Below, in pieces: positions 37,242-43,273 of a stretch of DNA of 43,273 bases. The DNA is from a virus. The stretch is taken from positions 1 through 43,273 of IMG/VR virus record IMGVR_UViG_3300022188_000175, one strand, 5' to 3'. Both the position numbers and the translations under genes were made by a program. Every line of letters begins with the position of its first letter. Position 1 is the stretch's first letter. The notes beneath the pieces are model-generated. The model saw nothing but the letters and a program-made list of their open reading frames with translations. It was not told where the DNA came from and ran no database searches.

Positions 37242-37684
37242 GTTTCACCTCCTTGCTCCCTTAACCTGAACAACGCGATGTTTAAACCCACGGCAACAGG
37301 ATCATGGAACAACTCCACAACCTCCCACGAGAATGCTCTCAGAGCCTCCACAAAGCTATGAAGCGCGTCCACCGTGTAATGACACACACGCTGCGCATCA
37401 GGTAGCGCGCAATACGCGTCTTTCACATTCTTTGACGACAAAGGGAAACAAAAGCAGGCGACACCAAGGTCAAGAGAAAGACCTCGAATCACTTGTTCCA
37501 TCAAAGAACTCGGCGCCGCAGAACCCGAAGCTATTTCATAACACCGACGCAAAAACTCGGACGTAACACTAAGGGTACAAGAGTTAAAAACCAAAGAGAC
37601 ATTGAAGTAATTAGAACAAAAAGAGGAGTGCAGCACAACGTAAACGTCATTGTCTCCAACCACAAACTCCTTCCTACCTCCCAC
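37220..37684 (-). CDS. Hypothetical protein next to the paralogue family
   Basis: A 154-residue protein with a beta-rich start (DNDVYVVLHSSFCSNYFNVSLVFN), MEQVIRGLSLDLGVACFCFPL in the middle and a helical end. GTG 37684 has GGAGGCTTCGG before it. It may be a partner of the paralogue it overlaps by 22 bases, but no sequence relation is visible. Confidence 0.68.
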   Translation of the reverse strand: MGGRKEFVVGDNDVYVVLHSSFCSNYFNVSLVFNSCTLSVTSEFLRRCYEIASGSAAPSSLMEQVIRGLSLDLGVACFCFPLSSKNVKDAYCALPDAQRVCHYTVDALHSFVEALRAFSWEVVELFHDPVAVGLNIALFRLREQGGETWTRGGR

Positions 37685-37979
37685 CCGAAGCCTCCGTCTC
37701 AGAGATACTCACCACCTTCACCGCTCCGTACCTTCTCCCATCCACAATCACCGCTACCAAATCTAACTCAGGGAAATTCGGGACTGGGTCCACTCCATAA
37801 CGCTCGTACAAGTCAACCCAGTCATTCCACACCGTATCCTCCAACGGCTCAATTTCAGTTTCACCATCTACCGGGATTCTAAGTCTCTCCACAACGGTGC
37901 GCTCAAACTCCAGCTCACATCGCTCCCCTTCAACAACTCTTCTCTGACCCCTTCTATCGACAAACTGAACCCTTATCAT
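37674..37979 (-). CDS. Hypothetical beta-rich protein
   Basis: A 101-residue acidic protein: MIRVQFVDRRGQRRVVEGER, then WNDWVDLYERYGVDPVP and LVAVIVDGRRYGAVKVVS. ATG follows CAAAGGAGGTTTAGCT. No family recognised. Confidence 0.7.
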   Translation of the reverse strand: MIRVQFVDRRGQRRVVEGERCELEFERTVVERLRIPVDGETEIEPLEDTVWNDWVDLYERYGVDPVPNFPELDLVAVIVDGRRYGAVKVVSISETEASGGR

Positions 37980-38000
37980 AGCTAAACCTCCTTTGCAGAA

Positions 38001-38207
38001 CTACTCGTACCGTAAAAGGAGCTTGACCAATCGAATTAATTCCTCCCGACTCAAACTTTCGAGCCACTTCTCCAAAGAATCCTCGCTCAGGTAGATAATG
38101 TCCACAGACTCCCACTCACTGTCAGGGGTCTGCGCTCTCACATAGATCCCGGTACTCTCTAACTCCCACAACTCCTTTTCTTTCCACCTGTTGGGATCCA
38201 CCCTCAT
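38001..38207 (-). CDS. Small hypothetical protein
   Basis: A 68-residue acidic protein (WKEKELWELESTGIYVRAQT, then SEDSLEKWLESLSREELIRL). The helical C-terminus resembles that of the protein at 23655 only in composition. The ATG overlaps the preceding stop and follows GTGGAGGTGATGAG. Unknown function. Confidence 0.7.
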   Translation of the reverse strand: MRVDPNRWKEKELWELESTGIYVRAQTPDSEWESVDIIYLSEDSLEKWLESLSREELIRLVKLLLRYE

Positions 38208-38455
38208 CTCATCACCTCCACCACATGCCTAAACACTTCCTCCGCCTTGTGTACCGCGCGAGCGATCTCCTCTGGGGTCGCAACGATCGCAACTCCGTCA
38301 ACAGTGCCTATCTTCGTCACCGCTGTCGTGCCTTCTTTGGTGGAAGCGAGATCCACCGCAATTTCGTCCACCACAACGTACCCGCTCCAACGAAACCTGT
38401 TATCCCAAGGTATAAACCGAACCTTCACCTCAAGTACCTTCTTCCTTGGCTCCAT
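38204..38455 (-). CDS. Hypothetical protein
   Basis: An 83-residue protein with a beta-rich body (KVLEVKVRFIPWDNRFRWSG; VTKIGTVDGVAIVA) and a helical end (EEIARAVHKAEEVFRHV). ATG 38455 is behind CAAAAAGGAGGTGTTCG; the 17 codons upstream have no signal. Possibly the first gene after the terminator-like structure at 38525. Confidence 0.7.
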   Translation of the reverse strand: MEPRKKVLEVKVRFIPWDNRFRWSGYVVVDEIAVDLASTKEGTTAVTKIGTVDGVAIVATPEEIARAVHKAEEVFRHVVEVMR

Positions 38456-38524
38456 CGAACACCTCCTTTTTGTTTTTGATAGACTATCTCTTTGACCGAG
38501 AACCAAAAACTTCCGTTTCTGAGA

Positions 38525-38556
38525 GAAAAACTAACTCCCCGGGGGTTGTCTCTCTT
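38525..38556 (-). terminator. Possible weak terminator after paralogue 3
   Basis: On the minus strand AACCCCCGGGGAGTT can fold into a short stem, flanked by GAGAGA and TCTCTC and followed by AGTTTTTC, 15-45 bases after the stop of the gene at 38566. The usable inner stem is only about five pairs, so termination would be weak. It divides the 110-base gap that also precedes the next gene. Confidence 0.35.
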
Positions 38557-38565
38557 TCGCGTACC

Positions 38566-39213
38566 TCAAACCACAGGGGGGCCGGTGACCTGCGACCAAT
38601 GCTCAACAACAAAACGCCTCAAGTTCTCGACATCGCAAAACTTCACAACGCATGTGAGCAACTTTAACACGCTCAAAGGTACGGAGAAAGAAGCTTCTGG
38701 TAACTGCGTCCCATCGAGAATGACTGGTCGGAAGGTGAACCGTCCTCCCTTTTCGTGAGTACAACACTGTGGCAAGACCAAAGGAAGAAGAAAGTTACAT
38801 TGCCTGTTTGACTTATCTTTCAAAGTCAAAAGGGGAGAGAAATCCGGTCCGTAGGCCACTAACAGACGCCCAAAGTGTCCTTTCATTCGGAACTTTACGA
38901 GAAACTTTTTCGCTAAGCGCAAGACACTCTCACGCAAGGGAACGTGAGTCGAGGAGACACCGCTACTGATCAAAGACCGAATGAACTCCACATTGTTAGG
39001 AGATGAATCAGTGTAAAGTGCGTAAGAGAGGAGCGAGTGAAAGAGTCCAGAAAGTTGTGCGCCAGAATCGAGGCTGATCGCAGAGCGTCCTTTATGAAAA
39101 ACATCTTCACAAGTGGAGATCGTGAAAGTACGACGACGAAGAGAAACACGAAAATGAGGGTAGTAAGGCTCCTCGACTTCCACCGCGTATACCTTCCACC
39201 TCCCGTCAAACAT
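38566..39213 (-). CDS. Paralogous family of unknown function, member 3
   Basis: A 215-residue, more diverged member of the family: DGRWKVYAVEV, HKGRSAISLDSGAQLSGLF, SSGVSS, FRMKGHFGRLLVAYG, LPLVLPQCC, FTFRPVILDGTQLPEASF and ENLRRFVVEH line up with the others. ATG 39213 follows CTGAAGGAGGTTGGG; the 11 codons before it are not supported. It has a shorter C-terminus than its relatives. Confidence 0.8.
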   Translation of the reverse strand: MFDGRWKVYAVEVEEPYYPHFRVSLRRRTFTISTCEDVFHKGRSAISLDSGAQLSGLFHSLLSYALYTDSSPNNVEFIRSLISSGVSSTHVPLRESVLRLAKKFLVKFRMKGHFGRLLVAYGPDFSPLLTLKDKSNRQCNFLLPLVLPQCCTHEKGGRFTFRPVILDGTQLPEASFSVPLSVLKLLTCVVKFCDVENLRRFVVEHWSQVTGPPVV

Positions 39214-39224
39214 CCCAACCTCCT

Positions 39225-39647
39225 TCAGTTTATCACGACTGCCCAAGCATAACGTGGTGTGAAGCGCTTCGCTTTATGATGTGGTAACAACAAGTCGATC
39301 CTGTCGTCCTTCCACTTTTCAGACATCACATCCTCTGCGACCCACACACCCAAACCCTCAATGTAAATCTTCCGACCAAGCCATCCTCGTCGTACCAGAC
39401 TTCTCGAGATTGCGCAGGTTCTACCTGGAACGGGGCGTGTCATCAAAGCGGTGTGCTCGAGATCTTCGTCGCATTGACGCCTGTCCAGAGAGTAAGCGGT
39501 CACCAAAACCCGCCTCACGAGCGGTTCTTGAACCATCACAACGTGAATTGTCTCCTTGGTCGGAGTCCTAAGGTACATAACCACAAGCAACCCGGCAGAA
39601 AACCCAAGTAAAAACAGGCAAAGCAAGGTCAAAGCGAGGACTCGCAT
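39225..39647 (-). CDS. Membrane-anchored 3D-domain protein (possible cell-wall enzyme)
   Basis: A 140-residue protein. Residues 3-27 (VLALTLLCLFLLGFSAGLLV) form a signal anchor or signal peptide. The rest resembles the 3D domain of MltA/YocH-type peptidoglycan proteins: VTAYSL, GRTCAISRSLVRRGWLG, KIYIEGLGVWVAEDVM, and RIDLLLPHHKAKRF with an Asp near the site of the family's conserved acids. It could act on the cell wall during infection or lysis. ATG 39647 follows TAGGAGGTGTG. The family call is from pattern, without an alignment. Confidence 0.65.
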   Translation of the reverse strand: MRVLALTLLCLFLLGFSAGLLVVMYLRTPTKETIHVVMVQEPLVRRVLVTAYSLDRRQCDEDLEHTALMTRPVPGRTCAISRSLVRRGWLGRKIYIEGLGVWVAEDVMSEKWKDDRIDLLLPHHKAKRFTPRYAWAVVIN

Positions 39648-39655
39648 CACACCTC

Positions 39656-40855
39656 CTAAATGACGATTACGCTACCAAAAGGTACCTTGGGGTCGAGCGT
39701 TTGCTCAGTTTCAACAACCACCCACAACACAGGGTAAGAGGGTGGTCTCTTGGGGAATTCTCCAAATGTGTCAGTGAAGTACACAAGCAAAGTTGGTTTG
39801 ATCTTGCGTCTGTCGATGTCTTCGAACAGGGGTACGAACGAAGTTCCACCTCCACCAACTAACTCAATCTCAGATAACACAGGATTGTGGTAATACCTGT
39901 GCACCTCCGCGTCCGCAACCCAGACGTGTAAATCACTCACGAGTCGCATCAGCTCGCTCAATCCAGTCATGAACGTAGAAAGCTCGAGGTGCGAAATCGA
40001 ACCCGAGGTGTCGATCCCGACGCCTAACACAGTGTGCTTCTTGAGCACACCTGGGAGTCGAACTCCATTGATCAGGGCCGCACGGCTGTAAAAAGGTATC
40101 TTCGTGTAAGTGAATTCTCTCGAGCGAACACCCAACACCGAGCTGATCTTCTGCTGAATGTACCTCTTCCAATTCACACCAGTGGAAGAAGAGCGCTCAA
40201 ACTCACGTTTGATGTGTGCTGGCATTGAACCCTGTGACTTGTGTCTAGCGAACTCCTCACGTGCAACCCCTGAGCCTTCCACTGAGTTCTTCTCTCCTGT
40301 TGGTGGGACGCCAACCTCACCGCTACCACCACCGCTTGAATGACTCTTCCATCTGACCTTACCGGGTGAATGTGGTGTCGGATCTTCCACAACGACAAAT
40401 GAAACACCACCAACGGTAAACTCCTTTTTACCCTTAGAGATCTCTGATTGGATGTTTTTCATCAGCCAACGATAAACCACCTCCACTGGTCCGCGCGGTG
40501 CACCTTCAAGAAAGAGAAATCCCTTGGACTTGAGCTCATACTCTGGGATCCCAACCGCATCGACCAAAAAGCAATGCACAGTATGATCAGCCGCGATATT
40601 CCAAATCACGGGGTGGCGACCAACACCACGCTCAAGATGCTTGAGCATGTGGTGACACAACTCGTGCATAAAAGTGTACAGCTTCACATCACCTCGCAAT
40701 CCTTCTGGTAGGAAGATCTTGCCACTCCAGGTTAAAGCTCCACCAGCGGACACGAACTTATCTGTGTAGTACAAAGGTACATAAAGCGCGAAGGAGGTAC
40801 CTAGCTTTGCGTAAGCTCTGATCCTCACAGGGTCTCGAGTAACCTCCTTCTTCAT
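39656..40855 (-). CDS. VWA-domain protein with metallopeptidase-like N-terminus
   Basis: A 399-residue protein. The N-terminal part has a zincin motif HELCHH (64-69, HExxH) in LYTFMHELCHHMLKH and then IWNIAADHTVH, as in the DUF2201-type metallopeptidase-like domain. A Ser/Gly-rich linker follows (SHSSGGGSGEVGVPPTGEKN). The C-terminal half is a von Willebrand A fold with the metal-site motif GIDTSGSIS, the Thr in GGGGTSFVP and Asp in VYFTDTFGEFP. Such proteins pair with MoxR ATPases, and the gene directly follows one, overlapping it. Target unknown. ATG 40855 follows AAGGAGGATTGAG. Confidence 0.85.
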   Translation of the reverse strand: MKKEVTRDPVRIRAYAKLGTSFALYVPLYYTDKFVSAGGALTWSGKIFLPEGLRGDVKLYTFMHELCHHMLKHLERGVGRHPVIWNIAADHTVHCFLVDAVGIPEYELKSKGFLFLEGAPRGPVEVVYRWLMKNIQSEISKGKKEFTVGGVSFVVVEDPTPHSPGKVRWKSHSSGGGSGEVGVPPTGEKNSVEGSGVAREEFARHKSQGSMPAHIKREFERSSSTGVNWKRYIQQKISSVLGVRSREFTYTKIPFYSRAALINGVRLPGVLKKHTVLGVGIDTSGSISHLELSTFMTGLSELMRLVSDLHVWVADAEVHRYYHNPVLSEIELVGGGGTSFVPLFEDIDRRKIKPTLLVYFTDTFGEFPKRPPSYPVLWVVVETEQTLDPKVPFGSVIVI

Positions 40856-40856
40856 C

Positions 40857-41846
40857 TCAATCCTCCTTCCCCTCAAGAATGTCCAAGATCTTGCGCGAAA
40901 GCTCAGTGACCAAGCGGTTCTGCTCCCTCAAAAGCTTAATCATCGCATCGCGGTGGAATATATACAACGACTTAAAGTAACAAAACTGCGCGTCCTCATG
41001 TAACTCTCTTTCCACAAACGCGAGAATCTCCTCGTCGGGCGTGTAGCGAGCGAGTGCGCTCGCTATCACCACTTGGTCCTTGGCCGATTGCGGTTTATGC
41101 CTCAGCAAATCCTTAGGACCCAAGCCCAGGATCGGCCACGCATCAATGAATCGTGAGCCCGCCTCCTCTCCTACAACCCCAATTGCAACATCCTTTGGGA
41201 AACCTCTCTGGAGGGCGCGAGAGAGCGCAAACCAAGATCTTGGAGATGCAAACTTACGAGAAGTGGGTGGTTCCGAGGTGAACAAGTACTCAGGATGTGA
41301 AAGCACAAAAGCGATAACTTTTGAGTCGACACCCTGGGAGTGCGCGTACTCCGCAAAGTCCTCGGGCGTGGGTCTGAATTCCAAGCCAAAGTCGAAACGG
41401 TCCATAATAGGAGCAAGAATTTCGTTGGCACCCGCACTTTGCAGTGAAAGGTTTCCAATGGCAACAAACCTCGTGCCCTCGGACACTGTGTGCCCGTGCA
41501 ACCTTCTACACAACAGCAACTCAAATAGCGGGGATTGGAGCTGCTCCGTTGCCAAGTGTATATCATCAGCGACCAACACCACTTCTCTTTCCTCAGGGAG
41601 CCAATCTGGGCGCGTCCAGAACGTTCGCCGCGACTCACGATCGATATCAGGTAATCCTTTGGCCTCACCGGGTTCCATTAAGTAAAGTCTGATCTCGTGA
41701 TAAGGCAGTCCAATCTCATTGCAAGCTTGCGCTACAATCTCCGACTTCCCAACACCTGGTGGACCCGAAATGATCACGCTGAAGTTGTCCTCCAAACACT
41801 TGAGAAGGAACTTCTTGAGATTCCTTCCTCCTTCGATCTGGTACAT
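40857..41846 (-). CDS. MoxR-type AAA+ ATPase
   Basis: A 329-residue AAA+ protein that probably remodels or activates the VWA partner or its target. Walker A is SGPPGVGKS (27-35), Walker B VVLVADDIHLA, sensor 1 FVAIGNLS, and an arginine-finger-like IMDRFDF; the order and MEPGEAKGLPD insert fit the MoxR branch. ATG 41846 has CTAAAAGGAGGTGGTC before it and lies 20 bases after boundary element C. The VWA gene follows immediately. Confidence 0.87.
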   Translation of the reverse strand: MYQIEGGRNLKKFLLKCLEDNFSVIISGPPGVGKSEIVAQACNEIGLPYHEIRLYLMEPGEAKGLPDIDRESRRTFWTRPDWLPEEREVVLVADDIHLATEQLQSPLFELLLCRRLHGHTVSEGTRFVAIGNLSLQSAGANEILAPIMDRFDFGLEFRPTPEDFAEYAHSQGVDSKVIAFVLSHPEYLFTSEPPTSRKFASPRSWFALSRALQRGFPKDVAIGVVGEEAGSRFIDAWPILGLGPKDLLRHKPQSAKDQVVIASALARYTPDEEILAFVERELHEDAQFCYFKSLYIFHRDAMIKLLREQNRLVTELSRKILDILEGKED

Positions 41847-41865
41847 GACCACCTCCTTTTAGTTT

Positions 41866-41901
41866 TTGCTTTGTTTAATTTGAAAAGGGACCTACTCGGA
41901 C
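41866..41901 (-). promoter_or_regulatory. Repeated boundary element, copy C
   Basis: Aligned without gaps to copy A over 28 bases (41866-41893 with 31131-31158), 21 positions agree, including the TTGCTTT end and GGACCT. It covers the TAG stop of the gene at 41892 and lies 20 bases before the MoxR ATPase start. TCGGA and TCCGA just upstream can pair. More diverged than A and B. Confidence 0.45.
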
Positions 41902-42578
41902 CGATCCGACTCGGGCTCAAGAGCGCGTCGAATCAACCTGTACAACTCAAGATGCTCCGAGTCGGAAAACACAACAAAAGGCCTCATCTGGTCTATCAGG
42001 AAGGACGCGAACTCTCTCCCATACTTGCTCTTAATCCAAAAGGAAGTAGACACTTCATCATCAAAGTCCACATACACAACGCTCGGGGGTAACCCAAAAG
42101 GTGCGGCTAACCGAGCTACCGCTTTACCAAGACGTTCCCCTTCAAGTTCCACCTCAAAAGCCACAGGCACAAGGGGACGTACACCGAGTACGCGCAACCT
42201 ACCCTCGCGCAAATCTCGTAACAATCTTCGCCTCAAGTGAGCACGCATCTTTTCTCTCTGCTTCAGAGAACTCTCGTGTTCCTCCTGCGCCTTCAGGAAA
42301 GCCTCCAAAATCTCACGTCCAATGTCAGTTATTGTCGCTTGCATTGGCCTTTCCTGGACCGAAATGATCCCTGACACAAACAGAAAGAGGAGATCTCTCG
42401 CTTCGCTCTCCACACAACGTCGTGGATTGGGTAACTTGTTCAAATCCAACTCTCTAAACAAGTAGAGTAGATCATCACCCCACACTTCGACTTCGCGTCC
42501 GCGCACATTCACCGTGGTATGAAAAAACGGCCTTATTCGGAAACGTTTGCCTTCAAAAAGGACCTCCTTAGGTTCCAT
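41892..42578 (-). CDS. Hypothetical protein upstream of MoxR-VWA pair
   Basis: A 228-residue protein with a beta-rich start (MEPKEVLFEGKRFRIRPFFH), a helical, highly charged middle (LKQREKMRAHLRRRLLRDLREG) and a C-terminal alpha/beta part with VAFEVELEGERLGKAVARLA. It does not look like a known family. ATG follows GGAGGAAAAGG. It may be a third component of the MoxR-VWA unit, though element C stands between. Confidence 0.72.
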   Translation of the reverse strand: MEPKEVLFEGKRFRIRPFFHTTVNVRGREVEVWGDDLLYLFRELDLNKLPNPRRCVESEARDLLFLFVSGIISVQERPMQATITDIGREILEAFLKAQEEHESSLKQREKMRAHLRRRLLRDLREGRLRVLGVRPLVPVAFEVELEGERLGKAVARLAAPFGLPPSVVYVDFDDEVSTSFWIKSKYGREFASFLIDQMRPFVVFSDSEHLELYRLIRRALEPESDRSE

Positions 42579-42867
42579 CCTTTTCCTCCTTCTCCTTTTG
42601 TATCAGGAAAGACGCTAACTCCACCAGCAAGTCGGTGGACAACGCGTCGGGATCAACGTCGCCTACCACCGCGCGAGTACTACTGTCCAACAAAACAAGA
42701 TTGGGGTACTTCCCATCTATCCACTCCACTCCAAAGAGCAACTCATCATCAAACGGAATTAGTGTGAGTACTTTGTCACGAGGACGAAGGCTCTCGAGAG
42801 ACCACTGAACTAAAGCAAGAGCCTCCTCCCTCAAATCCATTAACCTCTCCTTCAACCCCAACTCCAT
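42568..42867 (-). CDS. Hypothetical protein
   Basis: A 99-residue protein: helical start (LKERLMDLREEALALVQWSLES), a beta-rich middle (VLTLIPFDDELLFGVEWIDG) and an acidic helical end. ATG follows GGAGGTGTAGGT. Overlaps the next gene by 11 bases. Unknown function. Confidence 0.72.
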   Translation of the reverse strand: MELGLKERLMDLREEALALVQWSLESLRPRDKVLTLIPFDDELLFGVEWIDGKYPNLVLLDSSTRAVVGDVDPDALSTDLLVELASFLIQKEKEEKDGT

Positions 42868-42878
42868 ACCTACACCTC

Positions 42879-43067
42879 CTAATCGAGATAGGTCGTTTCT
42901 ACAACTTCACCACACTCGGGGCAAAACACTTCCACCCACTTCGAGTTTGGAAAGATCGCCGTGGCATCGATAACCAGGTTGTCATTCTCATCGTACATCC
43001 CCTCAAACGACATGTGTTTTAACACGTTCACCTTCTTGAGAACCTTCCCACAACTGGGGCACTTCAT
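42879..43067 (-). CDS. Small zinc-ribbon protein
   Basis: A 62-residue protein with CPSC at residues 3-6 and CPEC near 49-52, a classic four-Cys zinc ribbon, with beta strands between. ATG follows GGAGGTGTAACG. Probably nucleic-acid or protein binding; role unknown. Confidence 0.75.
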   Translation of the reverse strand: MKCPSCGKVLKKVNVLKHMSFEGMYDENDNLVIDATAIFPNSKWVEVFCPECGEVVETTYLD

Positions 43068-43266
43068 CGTTACACCTCCTAAGCCAATAATCTACTACAA
43101 ACAACCCTATTGGGCGTCCTTTCTTTTCCACCTCCTTCACCAACTCCGCTACCACCTCGTCTTTGCACACCCGTGGCGGCAACTCCAACTCGTCAGGAAC
43201 GCACCACAACTCAACCCTATTTGACCTCCAAGCCAAAATTGCTACCACCTTCGTCTTTCCCTTCAT
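43003..43266 (-). CDS. Hypothetical protein at the window edge
   Basis: An 87-residue protein (KTKVVAILAWRSNRVELWCV; VVAELVKEVEKKGRPIGLFV). ATG at 43266 is seven bases from the window end, so its ribosome binding site cannot be seen and a start further up is possible. It overlaps the zinc-ribbon gene by 65 bases. No family recognised. Confidence 0.6.
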   Translation of the reverse strand: MKGKTKVVAILAWRSNRVELWCVPDELELPPRVCKDEVVAELVKEVEKKGRPIGLFVVDYWLRRCNDEVPQLWEGSQEGERVKTHVV

Positions 43267-43273
43267 AACACAC

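Noticed and set aside
41080-41685. Plus-strand frame of 201 codons
   Set aside because: Antisense of the MoxR ATPase; its reading is a mirror of a conserved gene.
1-43273. CRISPR arrays, tRNA genes, insertion sequences, attachment sites
   Set aside because: No regularly spaced repeats, cloverleaf-like segments, transposase or integrase genes were found by reading both strands.

Overview
The window is 43 kb of a tailed double-stranded DNA phage genome, or a prophage-like copy of one, from a bacterial host. Every supportable gene lies on the minus strand, so transcription runs from the right end (43273) to the left end (1). Genes are packed end to end, usually overlap by 4-100 bases, and mostly start behind strong GGAGGT-type ribosome binding sites. 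No stretch over 300 bases lacks a gene; the largest gaps are about 31859-32000, 38456-38565 and 36067-36178. I see no tRNA, rRNA, CRISPR array or insertion sequence. The host is not identifiable. An oxygen-sensitive class III ribonucleotide reductase points to anaerobic growth. The iron-sulfur type uracil-DNA glycosylase domain and the Lys/Glu/Arg-rich proteins fit a thermophile, but that is inference.

In transcription order: (a) 43.2-39.2 kb holds small proteins, a MoxR-type AAA+ ATPase paired with a VWA/metallopeptidase protein, and a membrane-anchored 3D-domain protein. (b) 39.2-31.1 kb is a field of short accessory genes, many with Cys-pair zinc ribbons, and a three-member family of unknown paralogous proteins. 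Three copies of a conserved non-coding element sit at gene boundaries in regions a and b. (c) 31.1-25.4 kb has a possible DUF932 protein and a 7-deazaguanine cluster: QueE, an unassigned radical SAM protein, QueD and QueC. FolE2, the first enzyme of that pathway, lies apart at 9.5 kb. (d) 25.4-17.4 kb has RNase HII, anaerobic ribonucleotide reductase NrdD/NrdG, a phosphoribosyltransferase, several helix-turn-helix proteins, a sigma-70 family factor, a second sigma-region-4-like protein and a PD-(D/E)XK nuclease. (e) 17.4-4.3 kb is the replication and recombination module: SbcD/Mre11, SbcC/Rad50, an SF2 helicase, DnaB-type helicase, primase, FolE2, dUTPase, a UDG-exonuclease-PolA fusion interrupted by a mini-intein, a gp32-like single-strand binding protein and RecA. 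(f) 4.4-1 kb starts packaging and head genes: a putative small terminase, the large terminase and a portal protein fused to a Mu-F-like minor head domain, cut by the window edge.

Together the genes describe a virus that carries its own replisome, recombination machinery, dNTP supply, uracil exclusion and transcription regulators. It also makes, or helps make, a 7-deazaguanine base, probably to modify its DNA against host nucleases. No recognisable DpdA transglycosylase is in the window. The most interesting points are the 138-residue mini-intein in polymerase motif B, the radical SAM gene inside the deazaguanine cluster, and the possible alternative nucleotide-level route (phosphoribosyltransferase plus NrdD) for the modified base.
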